Shown here: positions 1-6,652 of the stretch, in pieces
Layout: each line of letters begins with the position of its first letter
Position numbering within the stretch: the stretch's first letter is position 1
Origin: Halanaerobiales bacterium
GTDB taxonomy: Bacteria > Bacillota > Halanaerobiia > Halanaerobiales > JADQBU01
Assembly (NCBI GenBank): GCA_016278435.1
Contig: JADQBU010000082.1
Span: 1-11,602, forward strand
DNA length: 11,602 nucleotides
Direction of reading: 5' to 3'
The notes under the pieces: generated by a model
Seen by the model: only the letters and a program-made list of their open reading frames with translations
What the model was told of the DNA's origin: nothing
Databases searched by the model: none
Made by a program: the position numbers and the translations under genes

Positions 1-668
1 CCCATCCCCTCAATAATAGAGTTGGTAAAATCATTGCCACCAGTACTGATTGTCCGGGATAAATTAATATTCGTCTTGCTGCCGATAGTAACCTGAGTTC
101 GGGAAGCTCCAACATCAACAACCGCCACAGGTTCATCTAATTCTCCCTGATATTCAAGTAAAGAAAGCAAGGCCATGGGCTGGACATTTACAACATCAGG
201 TTTAATTCCAATATTATTAAAAGGTTGTAAAAAGTTTTCGATAATATCCTCTTTAACTGCAACCAGTAAAATTTTCATTGTCGATTCATCTTTTTCCAGA
301 ATAAGATAATCCATACTGGCCAGATTAACCGGAAACGGAAGTTGGTCATCTGCTTCCCATTTAATTGATTCTGCCAGTTCATCCTCACTCATCAATGGTA
401 ATTCTAAATTTCTAACCAATAGATTATTTGTTGAGACAGTAGTTACAATTCTGCTGGGATGATATTTCATCTTTTCAAAAATATTTTCCAGTTCAGCAGC
501 CACGATCGATGGGTCCTGAATTTTTCCTTCAATTACTGTTTCATTAGGCAACTCAGCAATACCTGTATCAATTATCTCTAGTTTCTTTCCTTTTTGTCTC
601 ATTCTGGCTACCTTGATAGAATGGCTGCCAATGTCAACAGCTGTAAACTTTCTTTTTCCCAGTAACAT
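1..668 (-). CDS. pilM: PilM, actin-like T4P inner-membrane platform protein (3' end missing)
   Basis: The first 222 residues are present; the reading frame runs off the left edge, so roughly the last third of a usual 350-residue PilM is missing. PilM is a cytoplasmic actin/FtsA-like protein that binds the N-terminus of PilN and links the PilN/PilO membrane complex to the motor ATPases. Visible hallmarks are the first phosphate motif AVDIGSHSIKVA (residues 10-21), the family block KWEADDQLPFPV (about 103-114) and the second phosphate-type motif VVDVGASRTQVTI (about 183-195). The ATG at 668 follows a GGGGTGA site with a 4-base gap, 17 bases after the stop of the preceding minor-pilin gene, so it belongs to the same transcription unit. 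pilN and pilO would be expected next, outside the window. Identification is firm; no oddities are seen in the visible part. Confidence 0.95.
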   Translation of the reverse strand, partial: MLLGKRKFTAVDIGSHSIKVARMRQKGKKLEIIDTGIAELPNETVIEGKIQDPSIVAAELENIFEKMKYHPSRIVTTVSTNNLLVRNLELPLMSEDELAESIKWEADDQLPFPVNLASMDYLILEKDESTMKILLVAVKEDIIENFLQPFNNIGIKPDVVNVQPMALLSLLEYQGELDEPVAVVDVGASRTQVTIGSKTNINLSRTISTGGNDFTNSIIEGM

Positions 669-685
669 ACAATCACCCCAATTCC

Positions 686-1846
686 TTAATTATTTGGTTC
701 CTCCCAGGAAATTAGTGTCAAATTATTGCTGCTTTCACTATCATTTTCTGCTAAATCAATACTCAGTTTATCAAGAAAAAAATCAAAATAAGAATTATCA
801 TAAATAGCTGTAAAATTGTTATTAGAATTTAAATAGGGCAGGATACTTCCGTTCTTTGTAATAATTGAACCGGTTACTTCAGCATTATTTTTAATTTCAA
901 TACCATTTTCCGCATAAAGCAGTCCTTTATAATAAAGATTATTTTTGATAATTATCTTCCCATCATCATGACCACCATCACCTGCAGGTATAACTATTAT
1001 AGTCAAATCATCATCAGTAAAAACAATATCATTACCACTTTCACTGGCAACATTAACTTCCAGATTATTATCAACTACTATCTTTCCTTCAACTAAAAGG
1101 ATTCCTTCCCCATTAAGCACCAGATTATTGGCACCAAATATATCCACCCGGGAATAGACGATATTATTATTTCCTATCTTACTCAGGTCAATATCTGCTG
1201 TTGTTTCAAAAACATAATCGGTGTCACCAGTATCTGCCATGGCGATTTCTTTAATTTTTTCTATTTGCGTGTCATCCAGATATTTCAGAAATACTTTACC
1301 TTTACCATCAATTAACTCTACATCATCTCCGATCTTTTTTAAAAAGTTCTGGATAGCTTGATATTCAAAACCATCTGTGGCAAAAACATTGCCTATAATA
1401 TCAGGATTATTGCCAAAATGAATCTTACTTCCAGCAGCAAATGAATAATCAAAAGCATTTAAACTAAATTCCCCGAAAACATTAACAATAGTCCTGGATA
1501 CTCCGTTTACCGTGGCTTTACTTGTCAATTTTAGTGTATAGGAATCAATCTGTTCTTTTTCTATATAATTAAGATTAGTATTACTACCTGCATAAAAATT
1601 TGATTCTAAATCAGTTATATACTCACTTTTAATAAGACTATCTGCATTCCATACATACTCATCATAAAATGCTGCTGTGGCAAACTCCAGTCCAGATTCA
1701 GCCAGGTAGAAAGCCCGTGTTTGATTTAAATTCTGAGCCGTAAAACCCATCTCTCCTGATAGTAGAAGGGACATACTTACTGTAAGAATTACCAGAGCAA
1801 CTATTATTATAAAAGATAAAAACAGGGCATAACCATCGTTGTTCAT
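686..1846 (-). CDS. PilX/GspK-like large minor pilin with beta-solenoid-like body
   Basis: A 386-residue prepilin-like protein. A short leader MNNDG ends in Gly5 and is followed by the hydrophobic stretch YALFLSFIIIVALVILTVS. The PilX N-terminal signature follows (NQTRAFYLAESGLE, residues 41-54). The +5 residue of the mature form is Leu instead of Glu, as is usual for GspK/PilX-type tip pilins. From about residue 125 on the sequence is rich in short Val/Ile/Asn/Gly strands (for example 215-260 and 285-335), resembling polymer-forming or right-handed beta-helix repeats found in large Firmicutes PilX-like proteins. A Gly/Asp/His loop (GDGGHDDG) sits near 279-286. The ATG at 1846 has AAAGGGATGA upstream, 17 bases after the preceding stop. 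It is the last of six minor-pilin genes and closes the second I-J-K-like set. Its role as a tip subunit is inference from family and size. Confidence 0.8.
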   Translation of the reverse strand: MNNDGYALFLSFIIIVALVILTVSMSLLLSGEMGFTAQNLNQTRAFYLAESGLEFATAAFYDEYVWNADSLIKSEYITDLESNFYAGSNTNLNYIEKEQIDSYTLKLTSKATVNGVSRTIVNVFGEFSLNAFDYSFAAGSKIHFGNNPDIIGNVFATDGFEYQAIQNFLKKIGDDVELIDGKGKVFLKYLDDTQIEKIKEIAMADTGDTDYVFETTADIDLSKIGNNNIVYSRVDIFGANNLVLNGEGILLVEGKIVVDNNLEVNVASESGNDIVFTDDDLTIIVIPAGDGGHDDGKIIIKNNLYYKGLLYAENGIEIKNNAEVTGSIITKNGSILPYLNSNNNFTAIYDNSYFDFFLDKLSIDLAENDSESSNNLTLISWEEPNN

Positions 1847-1863
1847 AAGTACTCATCCCTTTC

Positions 1864-2343
1864 TTAGGGAATAATCAATTTATACAGTCTGGGAAAATAC
1901 TTATCGGTAAAAGAGTACTCTTGCTCTCCATCAGTAAGTGTTATAGAAAAGGTCAAAATCTTATCAGATTGAGAATAATTATAAGAAATTGCATTTATTC
2001 TGAAGGTTGAAAAAGTCCTGGATACACCTGAGTCTTTTGCATAATAAAAATAGCCATCATCATTCTGACCAAATACTATCGAATCTCCGGCATATATCAA
2101 TTTCAATTCTCCATTGACACCATAGTTATCATTAATAAAATAAGCTTTTCGGGCATACTTCCCGACCGTCAGATCTATAACTCTGTGGGCCCTCTGAAAT
2201 TCTATCCGGTCCTGATTAAAAAACCATATTCTCCAGCCTGACATATTTATATTAAATATTACAGGAATAACTATAGCAATAATTAAAATAACCAGTAAAA
2301 TTTCCAGAAAGGTAAACCCCTCATTATTTATTGAAATTTTCAT
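1864..2343 (-). CDS. Minor prepilin, PilW/GspJ-like
   Basis: A 159-residue class III prepilin. The leader MKISINNEG is cut after Gly9 and the mature N-terminus is FTFLE, keeping Glu at +5 for methylation-type pilins. A single hydrophobic helix spans about residues 10-32, followed by an alpha-spine and a beta-rich globular part (about 75-159) with no cysteines. The start is the ATG at 2343, decided by an AAGGTGA site 4 bases upstream; the frame stays open further upstream, but that part overlaps the preceding gene, has no ribosome site and would bury the leader. The gene begins 22 bases after the preceding stop. Size and position between an I-like and a K-like pilin suggest the J/PilW role, which would make it a contact subunit in a tip-priming complex; that assignment is inferred because globular pilin domains diverge strongly. 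Confidence 0.82.
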   Translation of the reverse strand: MKISINNEGFTFLEILLVILIIAIVIPVIFNINMSGWRIWFFNQDRIEFQRAHRVIDLTVGKYARKAYFINDNYGVNGELKLIYAGDSIVFGQNDDGYFYYAKDSGVSRTFSTFRINAISYNYSQSDKILTFSITLTDGEQEYSFTDKYFPRLYKLIIP

Positions 2344-2365
2344 CCAATCACCTTTTTCCTGAAAA

Positions 2366-2815
2366 TTACCGCTCCCTGACCAGTGTCTCCAGAACGACTT
2401 CTCTATTGTCATTATTCCAGGAGATCCGGGCAGTAATCTTCTTGCCGTCTCCATCCCCGTTTATTCCATCTCGATCAAAGTCAAGATTATCGACATTAGA
2501 AATATTTATAAATAATTGATAATCACTGGTCAGTAGGTCATAACCAGATGAGATATCATCCATGGTTAAAGTAGTTGACGCAGTCTCAAGATTATCCCAG
2601 TCATTTATAGCATAGGTTTTCACAATTTCAACACTATCTTTGGCCAGTTTCAGAGCCTGTGACCTGATATTTACTTGCTGAACAAAGCCAATACTATTAC
2701 TGAAATAACTAATTAAGGCCAGTAGAGCAATAGTAATAATTGTAATTGCAGTAACTACTTCTATCAGCGTGAAGGCTTCTTCTGAGCTTTTGAAGATTTT
2801 AAACCTGTTATTCAT
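2366..2815 (-). CDS. Minor prepilin, PilV/GspI-like, Ala at cleavage position -1
   Basis: A 149-residue prepilin starting MNNRFKIFK. The mature end FTLIEVVTAITIITIALLALI is typical, but the residue before the cut is Ala14 (codon GCC) instead of the near-universal Gly. The helix covers about residues 15-36. Near the C-terminus lies an acidic loop, DFDRDGINGDGDG (112-124), resembling DxDxDG calcium loops. There are no cysteines. The ATG at 2815 is chosen because GAGGA ends 5 bases upstream; in-frame TTG (2833) and ATG (2827) codons further up lack a proper site. It follows the preceding gene by about 20 bases. Its length and place before a J-like and a K-like gene suggest the PilV/GspI role. 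Either the peptidase tolerates Ala here, as some family members do, or this pilin is processed slowly. Confidence 0.82.
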   Translation of the reverse strand: MNNRFKIFKSSEEAFTLIEVVTAITIITIALLALISYFSNSIGFVQQVNIRSQALKLAKDSVEIVKTYAINDWDNLETASTTLTMDDISSGYDLLTSDYQLFINISNVDNLDFDRDGINGDGDGKKITARISWNNDNREVVLETLVRER

Positions 2816-2835
2816 CTTTATCCTCATTTCCAACT

Positions 2836-3348
2836 TCAGTCATATAACTTATAATATAAAGTTGATTTCATTGATTCCTCTCTACCAATATCTCCTGCTG
2901 CAAACTCACTGTTATTCAATAATAATTCAATTTCATAATCTGGTTTATTTTCAAATTGTATTGTAAAGACAAGAACCTTCTTATCTTTAACCCTTACTTT
3001 AATATCCTGAAATATATCACCGGTAACCTTACGACCATTATTTGAAAGATAATATAAGTCATCATTCTGTTCCAGTTTAATTGTTAATAAGGGATTTTCA
3101 CAGTCATCATCACAATTATCTAGAGATCCGACCTTAATACAACAGGCATTGCGTAGTTTTTCATTAATGATTTTCCCCACCAGGCGGATATCATTTTGAA
3201 AATTAATCCTGTTATTTCCCCGGCTGAAATTTAAAAATCCGGAATTAATAAATGAATAGGCAGCTGTAAGTACAATACCTAAAATTGCAATAACTATCAT
3301 TAATTCAATTAATGTATAACCCTGATCTCTTTTTATATGTTTTGTCAC
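2836..3348 (-). CDS. Minor prepilin, PilW/GspJ-like, with cysteine cluster
   Basis: A 170-residue prepilin. The leader MTKHIKRDQG is cut after Gly10, giving the mature end YTLIELMIVIAILGIVLTAAY with Glu at +5. The globular part holds four cysteines close together (C69, C70, C79, C83) in an acidic loop, then an alternating beta-rich C-terminal half. Such a cluster could form two disulfides outside the cytoplasmic membrane. The start is GTG at 3348, with AAAGGA 9 bases upstream; that site overlaps the last codons and the stop of the preceding gene, so the two are probably translationally coupled. It ends with TGA, and the next pilin gene starts about 20 bases on. Length and order suggest the J/PilW role within the first minor-pilin set (K-I-J). 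The role assignment is inference; the prepilin identity is clear. Confidence 0.83.
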   Translation of the reverse strand: MTKHIKRDQGYTLIELMIVIAILGIVLTAAYSFINSGFLNFSRGNNRINFQNDIRLVGKIINEKLRNACCIKVGSLDNCDDDCENPLLTIKLEQNDDLYYLSNNGRKVTGDIFQDIKVRVKDKKVLVFTIQFENKPDYEIELLLNNSEFAAGDIGREESMKSTLYYKLYD

Positions 3349-3353
3349 AGAAG

Positions 3354-3764
3354 CTATTCCTTTCTAAAAAAAGAAGTAAGTGAAATATTATGCTCACCTT
3401 CTTGATAAAAACAAACAATGGTAACCTCAAAACCATCACTATCACCATCGATACAATATCTGTAAAGATCACTATTAGGCTTTGCATAGAGGCTATCCAT
3501 GTCCTCACACTCTTCTATATAATAACCATCATTTAAAATGGTCTTAATATCATCTTCAGTCGAAATCTGTTGATTATAAATTGATTCCATTTTATTGGCT
3601 GCCAGGGTAATAGCTTCATCCTTTTTGCCGGAAGATAAGATATGTAACATACTGGAACCGAATAAATTAAAAAATGTTAAGGCCAGTATTCCCAGAATTG
3701 TTATGGCAGCTATTATTTCTACTAATGTAAACCCATTTTCAACTTTTAATATTTTCCTCATCAC
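3354..3764 (-). CDS. Minor prepilin, PilV/GspI-like, with acidic DxDxDG loop
   Basis: A prepilin of 136 residues. The leader MMRKILKVENG is cut after Gly11; the mature end FTLVEIIAAITILGILALTFF keeps Glu at +5. Three cysteines (C86, C104, C118) surround an acidic turn DGDSDGFE (residues 106-113) that resembles a calcium-binding loop. The start chosen is GTG at 3764, 9 bases after AAGGA, because the next gene downstream uses the identical layout (AAGGA, 9 bases, GTG). The ATG one codon later (3761) is an equal alternative, while an in-frame TTG at 3809 has no ribosome site. The gene lies 57 bases after the stop of the CBM-bearing PilX-like gene and almost abuts the following pilin. Small size and position suggest the I/PilV role in the first K-I-J-like set. 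Confidence 0.82.
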   Translation of the reverse strand: MMRKILKVENGFTLVEIIAAITILGILALTFFNLFGSSMLHILSSGKKDEAITLAANKMESIYNQQISTEDDIKTILNDGYYIEECEDMDSLYAKPNSDLYRYCIDGDSDGFEVTIVCFYQEGEHNISLTSFFRKE

Positions 3765-3816
3765 AGTATCAATTCCTTTTAGTGCAATATTCAAATTATA
3801 ATCAATCAATATATTA

Positions 3817-3848
3817 ATCTATCAATCTGACCATCTATCAATCTCGAC
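3817..3848. repeat. Tandem 16-base imperfect repeat at the 3' end of the CBM-bearing PilX-like gene
   Basis: Plus-strand ATCTATCAATCT occurs at 3817-3828 and again at 3833-3844, a 16-base period. One copy contains the gene's TGA stop (3824-3822). A slippage duplication here would shift frame and could have changed the protein's last residues. Biological meaning is uncertain. Confidence 0.5.
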
Positions 3849-5426
3849 CCAATCAGTATTTCCCCCATCATTTCCTCCATCGTTTTCATCAGTTGGGAAA
3901 ATCTCTACGGGAAAAGAATCTAAATTTGGTTCTTCAAATTCAATTAAACCAGAACCAGTTCCATTTAAACGGTCGGCAATTACACATCCCTTTATCTTTC
4001 CACTACCGGTTATATTAACATTAGCATGAGGCGCATAGAGGACCCTGGTGAACATATCAGCATCTCCAGTAATATTTACTTCTCCACCACCGGTAATAAC
4101 GTGCCCGGTAACTCCATTACTACCAGATATACTTATATTAGATGTTTCTGCGAAGAGACTGCCAACAAATCTGGTATTACCCCCAAAATCTGGCTCATCC
4201 TGACCTTTATAATACATTATTACATCTTTAATATTCCCACCATTGTTAATCGTGCCACTTCCTTTGAGGCTAAACTCATCTTCAACATAAAGTTTTAATT
4301 GGCTGTCTTCTCCTTTGTTTATAAGTTCTATATGCCCCTGACTAATATTTAAATTTTTAACACGGATGATTCTGTCTCCACCACCCATATCAATAGTCAG
4401 GGTTCTATTACTACTTACTTCAATATTATGATATTCTCCATCCTGGTCAATCTCATAATGCTCACCTTCTACCCAGGGAGTGCTAAAATCCTCCCTTTCT
4501 GGTAGACTCTCAGGAAAATTGGGAAAAACCGGCTCCGGATAAATTACTTCCTCATTAAAATGTCTGACTACACCAGATATTTTATCTAAAGGTAATCCTT
4601 CTGTTTCCCAGGCTTTTGAATTATCTGGTTGGTCTCCTCTGGTTCTTTTGGTTGCTGTATATTTATGTCCATCATACCAGACCTGGTCCCCTTTATGGTA
4701 TACTTCTTGATTTGACCAGGTATTTTCCTCTGTTTCCTGGTTTATTCTTATATTTAAATCACCGTCTATATAGGAACCACCAGTAATACTAACAGCATCA
4801 TAGGTAGTCGCATTGGTCCAGACCTGACCGATTATATTAGCACTTCCACTTAAATTAATCGATAAATTTTCCTCACTGCTTTCACCTACAGCAAATAAAG
4901 CCATATCAAATGGTGGAATATTATAATTTGTTGCTCCCTCTTTCACATTGATAATCAGAGTTACCCGGTCCTGAAAATTCTTGACATAACCCCAGGAGGT
5001 TATCTTGATTTTATTTATATCTGATATTGTTTCTTCACTTACATCCTTCCAACTCATTATTTTAACATTAATATCAATAATTTTTCCAGGCGAATCCGAT
5101 CCGCAAAAATTATAATCGTTATCCAGATAGAGATTGGCTTCATCATCAGCATTCAGGTCGATATTTCCTGCAATTTCATCATCATAATTTAATTGAGAAA
5201 GTGAAGCCAGTGTTTTTTCTGCACCGGAGCGGGCGTAATAATAGGCCTGAACCTTATTATTATGTGATTCCGACTGCTTTATCTCATTAATGGTCATCGT
5301 CACATAGGACATACCCAGCACCACTAGTATAGAAAAAACCATTAATACTGTGACCAAAGCAAAACCACTTTCAGAATTAAATTTTTTATATAAATTTAAG
5401 ATAAATTTCTGTAATTTTTTCTCCAA
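3822..5426 (-). CDS. PilX/GspK-like large minor pilin with CBM5/12-like carbohydrate-binding insert
   Basis: A 534-residue protein with a prepilin-like N-terminus: leader of 21 residues ending SESG, then FALVTVLMVFSILVVLGMSY and the PilX-type signature AYYYARSGAEKTL (about 61-73). The +5 residue is Thr, not Glu, as in GspK-type tip pilins. The body contains Gly/Ser/Asn-rich short beta repeats at about 187-225 and 355-500 (for example SGSANIIGQV, TGSGKIKGCV), suggesting a beta-solenoid. Between them, residues 235-277 match the CBM5/12 chitin-binding pattern: W236, Y243, G246-D247, V249, G253, Y256, A258, P267, W273. The tail is Gly/Asn/Asp-rich and ends near WVEIDRWSD. The TTG at 5426 is preferred because GGAGTGA lies just upstream; the GTG at 5435 overlaps that site. 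It starts 18 bases after pilD. A tip adhesin role is inference. Confidence 0.85.
   Translation of the reverse strand: MEKKLQKFILNLYKKFNSESGFALVTVLMVFSILVVLGMSYVTMTINEIKQSESHNNKVQAYYYARSGAEKTLASLSQLNYDDEIAGNIDLNADDEANLYLDNDYNFCGSDSPGKIIDINVKIMSWKDVSEETISDINKIKITSWGYVKNFQDRVTLIINVKEGATNYNIPPFDMALFAVGESSEENLSINLSGSANIIGQVWTNATTYDAVSITGGSYIDGDLNIRINQETEENTWSNQEVYHKGDQVWYDGHKYTATKRTRGDQPDNSKAWETEGLPLDKISGVVRHFNEEVIYPEPVFPNFPESLPEREDFSTPWVEGEHYEIDQDGEYHNIEVSSNRTLTIDMGGGDRIIRVKNLNISQGHIELINKGEDSQLKLYVEDEFSLKGSGTINNGGNIKDVIMYYKGQDEPDFGGNTRFVGSLFAETSNISISGSNGVTGHVITGGGEVNITGDADMFTRVLYAPHANVNITGSGKIKGCVIADRLNGTGSGLIEFEEPNLDSFPVEIFPTDENDGGNDGGNTDWVEIDRWSD
4596..4724 (-). other. CBM5/12-like (chitin-binding type) module inside the PilX-like gene
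   Basis: This encodes about 43 residues with the spacing of carbohydrate-binding module families 5/12: an opening Trp (NTWSNQ), then VYHKGDQVWYDGHKYTA, a Gly-Asp-x-Pro turn and a closing Trp (AWET). In chitinases the segment after the central Tyr often reads AKWW, with exposed tryptophans that hold the ligand; here it reads ATKR, so the ligand may differ, although W250 and W273 could still serve. The fold assignment rests on pattern recognition by eye; sugar binding is unproven. Confidence 0.75.
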
Positions 5427-5444
5427 AACAATCACTCCCGGAAG

Positions 5445-5843
5445 TTAGACAAAAATACCTAGATACCAGTTAATTAATTTATTTCCATAGAGGATCATGA
5501 TAACAGTTCCCAGGCTAATCAGAGGTCCAAATGGAATTCTCGTCTTGCGGTCTATCTTATCGACAATTAACAATGGGAGAAATATAATACTCCCGATTAA
5601 GGCCCCCAGAAAAATTCCCATTAACCCATTTATATATCCTGCAAAAACACCAACCATAGCAACCAGCTTTACATCTCCCATACCCATTCCTTTTTTATAA
5701 AAAAATGCTAATAAAAATAACAAACCGGCCGGAATCAGGCCACCAATTAAAGAATAAACAAAACCAGTATAATTAAAAATCAAGGATAATATTAGTCCGG
5801 TTATAATACCTGTATAAGTAATTCTATTTGGTATAATCTTATA
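5445..5843 (-). other. pilD: 3' half of pilD frame: A24 peptidase domain with GxGD motif
   Basis: The frame after the TGA encodes 132 residues: YKIIPNRIT, several membrane helices, the GMGMGDVKLVAMVG block with the second catalytic aspartate, and a closing helix. The first possible internal start is TTG at 5783, which has no Shine-Dalgarno site and would lose the IPN block; an ATG overlapping the TGA (in ATGA) is in another frame and hits TAA after one further codon. Separate translation of this half is therefore unlikely. Confidence 0.75.
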
Positions 5844-6188
5844 TCATAAATCAAAGAAAGAACAGATAATAAGTAGAGAAACAAGAATCAGATAAATAAA
5901 TAAATTAACTGATAAACCGAATTTTAAAAACAATAAAAAAAATAATATACCCGTCAAAAGTTCAACAACTGGATACTGCCACGATATTTTATTACCACAG
6001 TACCTGCATCTACCCCGGTAGATTATAAAACTTAAAACTGGAATCAGATCAAGTGGTTTTAAGCTGCTGACACATTCCGGGCAGTGTGAACCGGGCGAAA
6101 TAATCGATTTATTTTCAGGAAGACGGTAGATAACTACATTTAAAAAACTTCCTATAATTAGCCCCAGTATAAATAATAGATATTGCAA
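5844..6188 (-). CDS. pilD: 5' half of pilD: zinc-ribbon N-methyltransferase-type domain and first catalytic Asp
   Basis: The first 114 residues, ending at the TGA. They open with a membrane helix (LLFILGLIIGSFLNVVIYRLP) whose GSFLNV block is a PilD hallmark. Next comes the cytoplasmic zinc domain with C36-x2-C39 and C61-x2-C64, then KISWQYPVVELLTG and two more helices, ending at Asp113-Leu114. The TTG start at 6188 is fixed by GGTGA 6 bases upstream; the ATG and GTG near that site are in other frames. On its own this half holds only one of the two aspartates the protease needs. Confidence 0.8.
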   Translation of the reverse strand: MQYLLFILGLIIGSFLNVVIYRLPENKSIISPGSHCPECVSSLKPLDLIPVLSFIIYRGRCRYCGNKISWQYPVVELLTGILFFLLFLKFGLSVNLFIYLILVSLLIICSFFDL

Positions 6189-6205
6189 GATTAATCACCA
6201 TCTTT

Positions 6206-6616
6206 TTATTGATAAGCTGTAGGAGTAACAGTATGAATAATACCTGTTGTATTACTGGCCAGTTTAAGTTCATATGTCCCATCTTCTTTTAGTTCATAGG
6301 AAAATCTATTTTCTGGAGTGATACCCTGATGTTCAGAGCCGATATTATATTCACTACTCTCTCCCAGTTCCAGATATGTTAAAATATCATCAAGGTCATT
6401 CCAGCTGGTTATCAAATCAGATTCAGGATAACTCTCATTTTCCTGGTAATATATCTCCATTGCTGTCCTTATTGAACCAGCAACATTGGCTATTGCCACA
6501 TCGGCAGCCTTATCCTGCAAACTGGCAATTCTCGGGATGGCGATTCCGGCCAGTATCCCCAAAACTATAATAACCAGCATCAGTTCAATTAGGGTAAACC
6601 CGCTATTATCTCTCAT
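6206..6616 (-). CDS. Type IV pilin (second of two tandem PilA-like pilins)
   Basis: A 136-residue prepilin with a very short leader, MRDNSG, and a mature end FTLIELMLVIIVLGILAGIAIPR, the type IVa/GspG pattern with Glu at +5. The alpha-spine continues to about residue 57; the globular part is acidic (DLITSWNDLDDILTYLELGE), has a beta-rich C-terminus and contains no cysteine. The ATG at 6616 follows AGGAG at a 9-base gap. It shares 17 identical bases with the upstream pilin gene in the GIAIP region, so the two are probably paralogues. A likely promoter and a GC-rich stem-loop sit in the 146-base gap before it, which could let it be expressed separately from the first pilin. It could be a second major pilin or an abundant minor one; which of the two pilins dominates the fibre cannot be told from sequence. 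Confidence 0.88.
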   Translation of the reverse strand: MRDNSGFTLIELMLVIIVLGILAGIAIPRIASLQDKAADVAIANVAGSIRTAMEIYYQENESYPESDLITSWNDLDDILTYLELGESSEYNIGSEHQGITPENRFSYELKEDGTYELKLASNTTGIIHTVTPTAYQ

Positions 6617-6652
6617 TTTTATGCTCCTGAATTTTTAGAATAATTCCATTTT

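Larger units (their letters stand above)
5445..6188 (-). pseudogene. pilD: Prepilin peptidase/N-methyltransferase PilD, interrupted by one in-frame TGA
   Basis: Reading straight through a single TGA (5846-5844) gives one continuous frame of about 247 residues, the normal length of a bifunctional PilD. This inner-membrane aspartyl protease cuts prepilin leaders after Gly and methylates the new N-terminus. The frame continues FFDL-stop-YKIIPNRITYTG, which is the expected D-x6-IPN block around the first catalytic aspartate, with only the variable position two after Asp113 replaced by the stop. The second catalytic aspartate is Asp172 in GMGMGDVK. There is no frameshift or length change. One base change (for example from AGA, CGA or GGA) would restore the gene. 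All neighbouring pilin genes look intact, so the options are a sequencing error, a very recent nonsense mutation, read-through, or a second peptidase elsewhere. Position directly after the pilins fits its role. Confidence 0.85.

Noticed and set aside
2344..2454. An N-terminal extension of the PilW-like gene at 2343-1864
   Set aside because: It overlaps the preceding pilin gene, has no ribosome site and would put 37 residues before a normal prepilin leader.
2331..2519. Plus-strand open frames here and at 613-807, 2769-2966, 3595-3801, 4026-4298, 5497-5700, 6376-6570, 9587-9799 and 10737-10970
   Set aside because: All overlap well-supported minus-strand genes, lack convincing ribosome sites and resemble no known family; they are antisense shadows.
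3305..3508. Minus-strand open frame overlapping two minor pilin genes
   Set aside because: It is out of frame with both clear prepilins and shows no signature of its own; the same holds for the frame at 7847-8032.
5844..5846. The pilD TGA as selenocysteine or a reassigned codon
   Set aside because: The position is a variable, non-redox residue in the family and no convincing SECIS-like stem follows. TGA also serves as the stop of other genes here (2838-2836, 3824-3822), so a changed code is unlikely.
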